Below the pieces are notes generated by a model, which saw only the letters and a list, made by a program, of their open reading frames with translations, did no database searches and was not told where the DNA came from. 5,503 bases of DNA from positions 1-5,503 of the forward strand of contig VEQJ01000096.1 in NCBI GenBank assembly GCA_018883285.1, in the 5' to 3' direction. How positions within the stretch are numbered: the stretch's first letter is position 1; the number at the start of each line of letters is the position of its first letter. Positions 1 through 5,503 of the stretch are shown piece by piece. A program made the position numbers and the translations under genes. This stretch comes from Alphaproteobacteria bacterium. GTDB lineage: Bacteria > Pseudomonadota > Alphaproteobacteria > CAISOG01.

Positions 1-63
1 TCCTTATACCATCTCCCCACCCAAAAGTCATCCTTTTTCTTAGAATGTTAATATAGCTACACG
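1..63. other. AT-rich leading segment with probable breakpoint
   Basis: Bases 1-50 are 38% GC by hand count, with about 16 C and 3 G on the + strand, unlike the GC-rich coding DNA that follows. The frame of the tail tip gene is closed here by TAA at 49-51. The next four codons (52-63) read YSYT and run directly into VEYRKQG, which looks like the continuation of a beta strand inside a protein rather than a leader. The other two forward frames close at TAG 40-42 and TAG 53-55. I see no convincing Shine-Dalgarno or promoter pair ahead of the GTG at 64. The likeliest reading is that foreign or non-coding DNA meets an interrupted J gene near position 50. Whether this reflects an insertion, a recombination scar or an assembly join cannot be told from the window. 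Confidence 0.55.
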
Positions 64-2994
64 GTGGAATATCGCAAACAGGGCACCACCCCCTGGTTGA
101 TGATGGGCAGCGCATCGGGCAGCACCAGGGAAAATGACGACAGCTTTAACCATTCGGTCAGCAACCTGGTCAGCGGCATTTATGAATTGCGCCTGACGGG
201 CTGTTCGATTGTATCGGCCTTGGCCACTGTCCCCAGTGAGGGGATTCTGATTTCTGGCAAAACCGTCAGCCCTTATGAGGCGGAATATCGCATCGACCTG
301 CCCGCGGGGGGTGCGCCATGGAACATTCGGCTTAGCAGGATAACGGCGGACAGCACCGCCACCACCCTGAACAACGACCTGTATTGGTCAAGTTACACCG
401 AAGTCATCGATCAAAAGCTGATTTACCCCGACAGCGCCATGGTCGGGTTGCAGGTGCAGGCATCGGCCTTTGGGGGCGGCATCCCCGCCCGCGGCTATGA
501 GGTTTATGGCCGCATAATCAAGGTGCCGATCAACTATGATCCGATCGCCCGTACCTACACAGGGTTGTGGAATGGCACCTTTAAGTCCGCCTGGACGGAT
601 AACCCCGCCTGGGTGGTCTATGACCTGCTGACCGATAAGCGGGCGGGATTGGGCGACAGCATCGCCGCCGCCAATGTCGATAAATGGGGGTTGTATGAAA
701 TCGCCAAATACTGTGATGAGCTGGTCAGCGATGGGACAGGCGGGCTGGAACCGCGTTTTCGCTTTAACGGGGTGATTGCCACCGCCGCCGATGCCTATCA
801 GGTCATCAATCTGGTGGTATCCAGCATGCGGGCGATGACCTATTGGTCGGCGGGGGGTGTGGCCTTTGCCCAGGATTCGCCCGCCACCCCGACCAGGTTG
901 GCCAGCCCCGCCAATGTGGTCGATGGCTTGTTTGTCTATGCAGGCACGCCGCTGAAATCCCGCCATTCGGTGGTGCAGGTGACCTGGAACGACCCCAGCG
1001 ATGGCTATCGGCCAGCGGTCGAATTGGTTGAGGACAGCACGGCCATTCAGAATTACGGTTGGCGGCCGACCGATGTGGTGGCCTATGGCTGCACCAGCAG
1101 GGCGCAGGCGATACGGCTGGGCAAATGGTTGCTGGATACCGAAAAGAATCAAAACCAAACCGTGACCTTTCGGGCGGGCTTTGATTACGCCGATTGCCGC
1201 CCTGGTGAGGTGATTGCGATACAGGATCCCGACTATGCGGCGGCCAGGATGGCGGGGCGGATTATGGCGGCCACCACCAACAGCATCACGGTCGATAACC
1301 CGATAGAGGTGGTGGCGGGTCAAAGCTATAGCCTGTCGGTGGCCTTGCCCAACGGCACCATCGCCACCGCCGCCATCACCAACAGCGCAGGCAGCAGCAG
1401 CGTGCTAACCCTGGCCAGCACGTTAGCCCAAACCCCCTTGGTGGGGGCGATGTGGATGGTCACCGCCAGCAATCTTGCGCCCCGCCAATTTCGTGTGTTG
1501 GCGAAAAAAGAGCTGGAACCGCATCTGTTTGAAATCACCGCCCTGCTGCATGACCAAACCAAATACGCCCGCGTGGAGCAGGGTATCACCCTTAGCCAAG
1601 CCGCCAACAGCTTGGTGGAAACGGGGCAGTTAAAGCCGCCCCTGAACCTGGCCTCGCAAGAGTTTCTGTACCAAAGCATCGCCAGTGTTGAGGCGGGCGT
1701 GACCATCAGCTGGCAACCCAGCCCTGATGCCCGCGCCCGTTATTATGAAGTGGAATTGGCGGCATCGGGGCAAAGCTTTTTGCCGCAGGGGACGGTAACA
1801 GGCGGCGGGCTGGACATCAAAAACATCAGCGCGGGGCTGTATCGGGTGCGGGTGCGGGCAAAGGACGGCTTTTTAAGCAACCCCAGCCCGTGGTTAGAGG
1901 CCAGCATCACCATCTATGGCAAGATCCTGCCGCCCGCCGATGTTACAGGCTTTGCCGTCAACATCATCGATGGCCAGGCCTATCTGTCATGGAACGCGGT
2001 TACCGATCTGGATCTAAGCCATTACTGGTTGCGCTATAGCCCCCTGACCGTGGGGGCAAACTGGGCGGGTGCCACCGACCTGGTGGTAAAGGTCAGCAAA
2101 ACAGCGACCAGCGTGGCCGTGCCCGCCATGGTTGGCACCTATCTGATTAAGGCAGTCGATGAATCGGATAGCAGCAGCAGCAATGCCGCGCTGGTGACCA
2201 GCACCATCAACGCCCTGGACGGGTTGAATTTTGTTGCCACCCTGACCGAAAGCCCAGGCTTTGGCGGCAGCAAAACGGGGGTGTACCTGTCGCCAACAGG
2301 GCTGGTGTTGGATACGGCAGAGCTGTTTGATGCGGTGGCGGGCTTGTTTGACAGCCGCACAGGCCTGTTCGATAACGGCACCCGCCTGGCCACAGGCAGC
2401 TATCAGTTCGCCAGCCCCTATGACCTGGGGGCGGTCTATACCAGCCGCCTGACCGCTAGCCTGACCGTGGGGGTTGCCGACTTTTCCAACAACCTGTTTG
2501 ACGATGCGCCAGGCTTGTTTGATGACCGCGCGGGGTTGTTTGATACCACGCCCGATGATGCCTGTTTCACGCAGCTGTATATTTCGACCACCAACGACAA
2601 CCCGTTGGCATCGCCAGTATGGTCGGCATGGAAGCCGTTTATTGTTGGCGATTACACCGCCCGCGCTTATCGCTTTAAGTTGGATTTGTCGACCAACAAC
2701 CCGCTGTATTCACCGCGGGTTAGCGGCCTGTCGGTGCAAATCGATATGCCCGACCGATTGCTGGTCAACAACGATGTGGTCTGCCCCGCAGGCGGCCTGA
2801 CCATCGCCTATGCACAACCGTTTAAGGAAAAGCCCGCCTTAGCAATTGCCGCCCAAAACATGGCAACAGGCGACACCTATGCCATCACGGCGGCCACCAA
2901 AAACGGCTTTACGATTCAGTTTTTCAACAGTGTCGGCACGGGTGTTTCCCGCACCTTTGACTGGCACGCCAAGGGCTTTGGCCAATCAACCTAA
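64..2994 (+). CDS. Phage tail tip protein J-like (central fibre/host specificity), 5' end apparently missing
   Basis: This 976-residue product matches the lambda J family, which forms the tip of the siphophage tail, contacts the tail tube and carries the host-binding part. Family blocks seen: SGKTVSPYE (64-72), AGGAPWNIR then TADST, WSSYTEVID (108-116), YTGLWNGTFK (165-174) with DNPAW (179-183), VDKWGLYEIAKYCDE, ELVEDS (320-325), GCTSRAQA (342-349) and PGEVI followed by a D-x-DYA motif (380-393). Two fibronectin-III-like domains follow (about 525-619 and 623-715). Next is a module with LFD heptads at 754-774 and 811-831, leading to DMPDR. The end (about 900-976) is a beta-rich domain closing with FDWHAKGFG. 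In lambda J, as I recall it, the WSSYTEIID block lies some 70-80 residues further from the N-terminus, so the N-terminal domain is incomplete. The GTG at 64 has no ribosome site and is probably not the native start. The frame is otherwise uninterrupted. Family assignment is firm; completeness is doubtful. Confidence 0.93.
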   Translation: MEYRKQGTTPWLMMGSASGSTRENDDSFNHSVSNLVSGIYELRLTGCSIVSALATVPSEGILISGKTVSPYEAEYRIDLPAGGAPWNIRLSRITADSTATTLNNDLYWSSYTEVIDQKLIYPDSAMVGLQVQASAFGGGIPARGYEVYGRIIKVPINYDPIARTYTGLWNGTFKSAWTDNPAWVVYDLLTDKRAGLGDSIAAANVDKWGLYEIAKYCDELVSDGTGGLEPRFRFNGVIATAADAYQVINLVVSSMRAMTYWSAGGVAFAQDSPATPTRLASPANVVDGLFVYAGTPLKSRHSVVQVTWNDPSDGYRPAVELVEDSTAIQNYGWRPTDVVAYGCTSRAQAIRLGKWLLDTEKNQNQTVTFRAGFDYADCRPGEVIAIQDPDYAAARMAGRIMAATTNSITVDNPIEVVAGQSYSLSVALPNGTIATAAITNSAGSSSVLTLASTLAQTPLVGAMWMVTASNLAPRQFRVLAKKELEPHLFEITALLHDQTKYARVEQGITLSQAANSLVETGQLKPPLNLASQEFLYQSIASVEAGVTISWQPSPDARARYYEVELAASGQSFLPQGTVTGGGLDIKNISAGLYRVRVRAKDGFLSNPSPWLEASITIYGKILPPADVTGFAVNIIDGQAYLSWNAVTDLDLSHYWLRYSPLTVGANWAGATDLVVKVSKTATSVAVPAMVGTYLIKAVDESDSSSSNAALVTSTINALDGLNFVATLTESPGFGGSKTGVYLSPTGLVLDTAELFDAVAGLFDSRTGLFDNGTRLATGSYQFASPYDLGAVYTSRLTASLTVGVADFSNNLFDDAPGLFDDRAGLFDTTPDDACFTQLYISTTNDNPLASPVWSAWKPFIVGDYTARAYRFKLDLSTNNPLYSPRVSGLSVQIDMPDRLLVNNDVVCPAGGLTIAYAQPFKEKPALAIAAQNMATGDTYAITAATKNGFTIQFFNSVGTGVSRTFDWHAKGFGQST
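2323..2556 (+). repeat. Two triplets of 21-base repeats encoding LFD heptads in the J-like gene
   Basis: LFD recurs at residues 754, 761 and 768 (codons starting at 2323, 2344 and 2365) and again at 811, 818 and 825 (2494, 2515 and 2536). Within each triplet the spacing is exactly seven codons and most units have G before LFD. The triplets are 57 codons apart, separated by a TGSYQFASPYDLGAVYTSR-type segment. Codons for the same residues vary between units (ctgtttgat, ttgtttgac, ctgttcgat), so protein-level selection rather than recent DNA duplication probably maintains the pattern. Comparable acidic-aromatic repeats, such as xFD or xWD steps, occur in this part of other J-like tail proteins as far as I recall. 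Confidence 0.8.
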
Positions 2995-2998
2995 GAGG
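2993..2998 (+). promoter_or_regulatory. Ribosome binding site of the tail fibre gene
   Basis: AAGAGG lies five bases before the ATG at 3004 and overlaps the TAA stop (2992-2994) of the J-like gene. It fixes the fibre start and suggests translation passes from one gene to the next. Confidence 0.8.
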
Positions 2999-3003
2999 TA
3001 TCA

Positions 3004-4524
3004 ATGGCACAACACGACTATGTTTTGGATAACCAGGGCTTCGGCGCAATGCGGGCGGATATGAATCTAGCCTTAGCTGCGATCGCTTCTGGCAATTCTG
3101 GCAACACAGCTCCCCCGACGGTCTATCCTGGGCTGACATGGGTGGACACCTCTGGCACGCCCTGGCTGGTGAAGCAATATAACGGCACGCAGTGGGTGAC
3201 GCTCTATGGTATCAACGCTACCACCCATGTGTCGGACATCGTGCGGGGGGGAACGGATTCCAAGCTGTTGGCCACCACCGCGCTGGCCAACATGTCTAAC
3301 CTGCAGGCCATCACCTACGCCGCCGCCACCGCCATTACCGCGGCGGCCACCACCGACATCACCAACACCACCGACAACATCGACCTGGCGGGTAGTGCGG
3401 TAACGGTGACCGCCATCACCGCGCCCGCCGCCTTAATCGGACGGCGGATTCGGGTGCGCGTCACGGGCAGCAACATCACCGTTAACAACGGCGGTGGGAT
3501 CACCATGCCGAATGGCTTGTCTGTTATCTTTACCGCGGGCGACCTGTTCACCCTGGTTATCACCGCCGCCACCACCGAGCGGATTGAAGGGGTTGTGCCT
3601 GCCACTATTCAGTCTTTTAACGGATTCAAAAACCGCATCATCAACGGCGCGATGACCATTGATCAGAGGAATGTTGGAGCGGCACAAACCTTCACCGCTG
3701 CGGCAGCATTGGCCTATTGCGTGGACAGGTGGTATGGCTATTGCACGGGCGCAAATGTTACTGGCCAAAGGGTGGCGGGAACATCGCCCAACCAATTCAA
3801 TTATCAATTTACAGGGGCGGCATCCGTAACCAAGATTGGTTTTGCCCAACGGATTGAGGCGGTCAATTCGCAGGATTTAGCGGGGCAAACCGCAACCTTG
3901 TCGGTGGACTTAGCAAATTCACTTCTAACCACCGTGACTTACACCCTGTGGTACGCAAACACCGCCGACACTTTCGGCACGCTTGCATCGCCAACCCGCA
4001 CCCAGATAGCTACGGGAACCTTCACCGTCAATTCAACCTTAACACGGTATAGCGTGCCAATATCTATCCCTTCGGCAGCGACCACGGGGATTGAGGTTGA
4101 ACTGTCTGTTGGCGCACAGACCAGCGGGACTTTCACCATAGGACGTGTTCAGCTTGAACGCGCAACATCCGCATCGGCATTCGATTCCCGACCTTACGGC
4201 TTAGAATTAAGTTTATGCCAACGGTATTATGAAACCGCTAGGGACATTAACGGTGTGTACAGTTGGACTACCCGCGCAGACACGGGAGATCGAGCTGTTG
4301 GGTTTATACCCTTTGCCAATGACAAACGGGCGGTGCCCACGTTGTCGTTCACCAATGGCAGCTTCAGCACTCCTACAGGTACATTCAGTGAGCTGGTGGC
4401 TGGATACCCCGCACGGACACCAACATCCAGTGGTGCGTCTACACGGGGAATAAATTTTATCAATTTTTCTAGTGCAGTCGCCAATGCGGTGGCGGGCTGC
4501 TGGATTGCTTCTTCGGAGTTATAG
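3004..4524 (+). CDS. Phage tail fibre / receptor-binding protein
   Basis: The 506-residue product is a modular tail fibre. Residues 1-72 (MAQHDYVLDNQ, then FRADLN-like RADMNLALAAI, then TWVDTSGTPWLVKQYNG and WVTLYGI) match an N-terminal anchor shared by many phage fibres, which probably attaches to the tail tip. Residues 73-200 are Ala/Thr-rich and beta-prone (AATAITAAATTDITNT, SNITVNNGGGITM). Residues 208-412 match a receptor-binding module seen in many phages: NRIINGAMTIDQRN (210-223), VDRWYGY (240-246), a beta-sandwich stretch with alternating hydrophobic residues, RVQLERA and LCQRYYE (404-410). The last 95 residues form a short C-terminal cap. From about 3605 the DNA becomes AT-richer: 4201-4260 is 38% GC against 62% for 3541-3600, and TTA leucine codons cluster at 3870-4215, suggesting an acquired tip. 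Its place directly after the J-like gene fits the role. The family role is clear; the receptor is not known. Confidence 0.9.
   Translation: MAQHDYVLDNQGFGAMRADMNLALAAIASGNSGNTAPPTVYPGLTWVDTSGTPWLVKQYNGTQWVTLYGINATTHVSDIVRGGTDSKLLATTALANMSNLQAITYAAATAITAAATTDITNTTDNIDLAGSAVTVTAITAPAALIGRRIRVRVTGSNITVNNGGGITMPNGLSVIFTAGDLFTLVITAATTERIEGVVPATIQSFNGFKNRIINGAMTIDQRNVGAAQTFTAAAALAYCVDRWYGYCTGANVTGQRVAGTSPNQFNYQFTGAASVTKIGFAQRIEAVNSQDLAGQTATLSVDLANSLLTTVTYTLWYANTADTFGTLASPTRTQIATGTFTVNSTLTRYSVPISIPSAATTGIEVELSVGAQTSGTFTIGRVQLERATSASAFDSRPYGLELSLCQRYYETARDINGVYSWTTRADTGDRAVGFIPFANDKRAVPTLSFTNGSFSTPTGTFSELVAGYPARTPTSSGASTRGINFINFSSAVANAVAGCWIASSEL
3245..3251 (+). other. Seven-G run inside the tail fibre gene
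   Basis: A run of seven G lies in codons 81-83 (V-R-G-G-T context). It is the longest G run in the window; runs of six occur at 306-311, 852-857, 4835-4840 and 5074-5079. Loss of one G would move reading into a frame that stops at 3401-3403 and truncate the fibre at about 133 residues. A slippage role is possible but unproven. Confidence 0.3.
3349..3384 (+). repeat. Short imperfect tandem duplication in the fibre gene
   Basis: Two adjacent 18-base units both begin ACCACCGACA and encode TTDITN and TTDNID (residues 116-127). The second halves differ. It adds to the Thr/Ala-rich linker between the anchor and the beta-rich middle. It may be low-complexity sequence rather than a real duplication. 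Confidence 0.4.
3605..4524 (+). other. Probable exchanged receptor-binding module of the fibre
   Basis: From about codon 201 the fibre gene changes character. GC falls, TTA leucine codons become frequent (six between 3870 and 4215) and the long GCC/ACC runs of the first half stop. The protein changes at the same place, from Thr/Ala-rich repeats to the NRIINGAMTIDQR receptor-binding module. The following gene returns to the GC-rich style by about 4640. This is the pattern expected when a phage swaps a fibre tip while keeping the anchor. The exact junction cannot be set without related sequences. Confidence 0.5.
4515..4518 (+). promoter_or_regulatory. Ribosome binding site of the fibre-associated gene
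   Basis: GGAG sits eight bases before the ATG at 4527, inside the last codons of the fibre gene. It supports this start and coupling of the two genes. Confidence 0.7.
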
Positions 4525-4526
4525 TT

Positions 4527-5096
4527 ATGTACAAACTAATCAAAAACAGGAATTTCGGCGAGATTATTTCTATTCAGCGCCTTTCTGATAATGCCTTTAT
4601 TCCATTGGACGGTTGCAATGCCGACTATCAGGAATATCTGCTGTGGGTAGCGGCGGGCAACACGCCCGAAGCGGCAGATTTGCCCCCACCCCCCGAATTT
4701 CCCATCCTGACCTCTGGTGAGTTTCAGCAGGGATTGGTCAATATGGGTATCCTGACCTACAGCGGGATCCTGGCGGCGGTGAAGCAAGCGGAATTGCCCT
4801 ATCCCCTGAAGCAGATTGTCGATGCGGCGGTCGCGGGGGGAACGCCCACTGCAGCGCAGTTGCTGGCTGCCCCCTATAACCTGCCCGCCCCCGTTGCCAC
4901 GGGCGTTGCCCAAGCGATCGCGGGCGGCCTAACCCTGACGGCGGGGGAGCGGGATAAAATCACCTTTACCTGGGTCACGATGGTGCAGGTTGGCCGCGAT
5001 TACCCCATCATCGGGCAATTGCAACTGGTGTTGGGTATCCCCGACGCAGTGATGGATAAACTGTTTCTGACGCGGGGGGAATCGACCAATGGTTAA
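4527..5096 (+). CDS. Tail-fibre-associated accessory protein, possible fibre assembly factor
   Basis: The product has 189 residues in two parts. Residues 1-51 (MYKLIKN start, IQRLSDNAFIPLDG, then YQEYLLWVAAGNTPEAAD at 34-51) resemble the short N-terminal segment of tail fibre assembly or fibre-like proteins that often follow fibre genes. The (D/Y)xQEYLxWxAxGNTPEPAD pattern is common there. A proline stretch (53-56) leads to a mainly helical part: SGEFQQGLVNMGILT (63-77), AAVKQAELPYPLKQIVDA, then VGRDYPIIGQLQLVLGI followed by DKLF (155-180). I recall this F-x3-L-x3-GI / P-x-L-x-LG / D-x-LF layout from the C-termini of many small phage tail-cluster proteins of unknown role. Here an extra Ala/Gly-rich segment (about 102-135) separates its halves. 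There is no signal peptide or membrane segment. It starts two bases after the fibre stop and overlaps the next gene by eight bases. A chaperone role is inferred from position and the N-terminal likeness only. Confidence 0.75.
   Translation: MYKLIKNRNFGEIISIQRLSDNAFIPLDGCNADYQEYLLWVAAGNTPEAADLPPPPEFPILTSGEFQQGLVNMGILTYSGILAAVKQAELPYPLKQIVDAAVAGGTPTAAQLLAAPYNLPAPVATGVAQAIAGGLTLTAGERDKITFTWVTMVQVGRDYPIIGQLQLVLGIPDAVMDKLFLTRGESTNG
5074..5080 (+). promoter_or_regulatory. Ribosome binding site of the membrane protein gene
   Basis: GGGGGGA lies eight bases before the ATG at 5089, within the end of the preceding gene. It supports an internal start with an eight-base overlap, so translation is probably coupled. 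Confidence 0.6.
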
Positions 5097-5502
5097 TGTT
5101 TGGGCGCTGGTGGCATCCAGCCTGGCTTCACCCGATGACCAGGGTGAGGATTGGTACGGTTGGATCACCAATCAGCTGGGTCACGCTATGTTGGGGGTAA
5201 CCCTGGGTGGGTTGGTGCTGTTGTTGGATGGCGGATGGTTTTGGGCGTTTACCATCAACACCATTTTGACGGGTGCGGTTGAAACCTGGGATCTTCTGCA
5301 AAGCCCACGGGGTAATTGGCCAAGCTTTCGCGACAGCCTGCAGGATTTGGCCTTTTGGCTGTTGGGTACCCTGTTGGCCATTGCCTTGTTTAACAACAGC
5401 ATCGCCATGTTCTTAACGGTGCTGGTCTTAAGCCTTGGCCTGGCGGCAACAGGAATCTGGCCACGCGCCATCCGTGCTTACAAAGCAGCAAATGGGGTAT
5501 AG
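5089..5502 (+). CDS. Small multi-pass membrane protein of unknown function in the tail/lysis region
   Basis: The product has 137 residues, ends at TAG 5500-5502 and is complete. About four hydrophobic segments can be seen: 30-46 (LGHAMLGVTLGGLVLLL), 50-64, 84-101 (LQDLAFWLLGTLLAIALF) and 105-124. A short acidic N-terminal stretch (DDQGED, 16-21) precedes them and a basic tail follows (RAIRAYK, 126-132), which puts the C-terminus in the cytoplasm by the positive-inside rule. Charged or polar residues lie at segment borders: H32 in NQLGH, E65 and D68 in ETWD, R81, D82 and D86 in FRDSLQD. I recall the GHxxLG / ExWD / DSxxDL layout from small phage and bacterial membrane proteins without a known role. 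The position after the fibre genes, where lysis genes often begin, allows a holin-like function, but four segments and the buried charges are not typical of the common two- or three-segment holins. No endolysin is in the window to support it. Confidence 0.75.
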   Translation: MVNVWALVASSLASPDDQGEDWYGWITNQLGHAMLGVTLGGLVLLLDGGWFWAFTINTILTGAVETWDLLQSPRGNWPSFRDSLQDLAFWLLGTLLAIALFNNSIAMFLTVLVLSLGLAATGIWPRAIRAYKAANGV

Positions 5503-5503
5503 C

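Noticed and set aside
1..46. Possible start of a minus-strand gene running off the left edge (purine-rich minus strand; one frame reads KKDDFWVGRWYK)
   Set aside because: The fragment is about 15 codons, the ATG in the neighbouring frame has AGG directly against it with no spacing, and no family can be recognised. It is compatible with an inserted element but cannot be claimed.
40..63. Promoter -10 like AT-rich stretch before the first gene
   Set aside because: TTAATATAG is AT-rich but no -35 partner at suitable spacing or ribosome site is visible, and the gene itself seems to be missing its true 5' end.
388..1323. Long open frame of 311 codons on the minus strand inside the tail tip gene
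   Set aside because: Its predicted protein is rich in Gly, His, Arg and Pro with no recognisable domain. It lies opposite the conserved J core and is the usual antisense shadow of GC-rich coding DNA.
1326..1706. Open frame of 126 codons on the minus strand
   Set aside because: It lies entirely opposite the J-like gene and has no domain or ribosome site that I can support.
3433..3849. Open frame of 138 codons on the minus strand within the fibre gene
   Set aside because: It is antisense to clearly recognised fibre sequence and its composition is that of a shadow frame.
4201..4524. Fibre C-terminus as a diversity-generating retroelement target
   Set aside because: No reverse transcriptase or template repeat is in the window, and the C-terminus lacks the C-type-lectin ending typical of such targets.
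4536..4913. Open frame of 125 codons on the minus strand within the accessory gene
   Set aside because: It is the antisense shadow of a well-supported + strand gene with its own ribosome site.
5440..5503. Transcription terminator at the right edge
   Set aside because: No GC stem followed by a T run is present before the window ends one base after the last stop codon.

Overview
The window is the distal end of a siphophage tail gene cluster, most likely from a prophage. It has four genes, all on the + strand and packed like one operon: a lambda J-type tail tip (central fibre/host-specificity) protein, a tail fibre or receptor-binding protein, a small tail-fibre-associated accessory protein, and a small multi-pass membrane protein. 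Gaps are 9 and 2 bases, and the last two genes overlap by 8 bases. I see no RNA gene, CRISPR array, integrase, complete transposase or convincing terminator.

Host: the coding DNA is GC-rich (roughly 55-60% by eye) and favours GCC, GGC and CTG/TTG codons. The tail tip protein has the layout of lambda J and of J-like proteins in temperate phages of Proteobacteria. Two copies of GCGATCGC, the octamer over-represented in many cyanobacteria, are present, but two copies are too few to assign a host. I would say a GC-rich Gram-negative host and go no further.

Layout: bases 1-51 are AT-rich (38% GC by hand count), strongly C-over-G skewed, and end in a stop codon in frame with the first gene. Immediately after that stop the reading frame already encodes what looks like the inside of a J-type protein. 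The J gene therefore seems to lack its 5' end, through an insertion, a recombination breakpoint, prophage decay or an assembly join. It then runs intact to 2994 through the J core, two fibronectin-III-like domains, a module with two triplets of LFD heptads and a C-terminal beta-rich domain. The fibre gene (3004-4524) has a GC-rich N-terminal half, and its C-terminal half, from about 3605, uses more AT-rich codons, as expected for an exchangeable receptor-binding module. The accessory gene (4527-5096) combines an N-terminal segment like tail fibre assembly proteins with a helical C-terminal module common in phage tail clusters. The last gene (5089-5502) encodes about four membrane segments with buried charged residues. 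Its function is unknown; a place in the lysis cassette is possible.

The proteins fit together as follows: J forms the tip of the tail tube and attaches the distal fibre, the fibre binds the host surface, and the accessory protein probably helps fibre folding or attachment. I found no clear sign of a wholly new system. The points most worth checking are the truncation at the left edge, the LFD heptads, the module junction in the fibre and the uncharacterised membrane protein.
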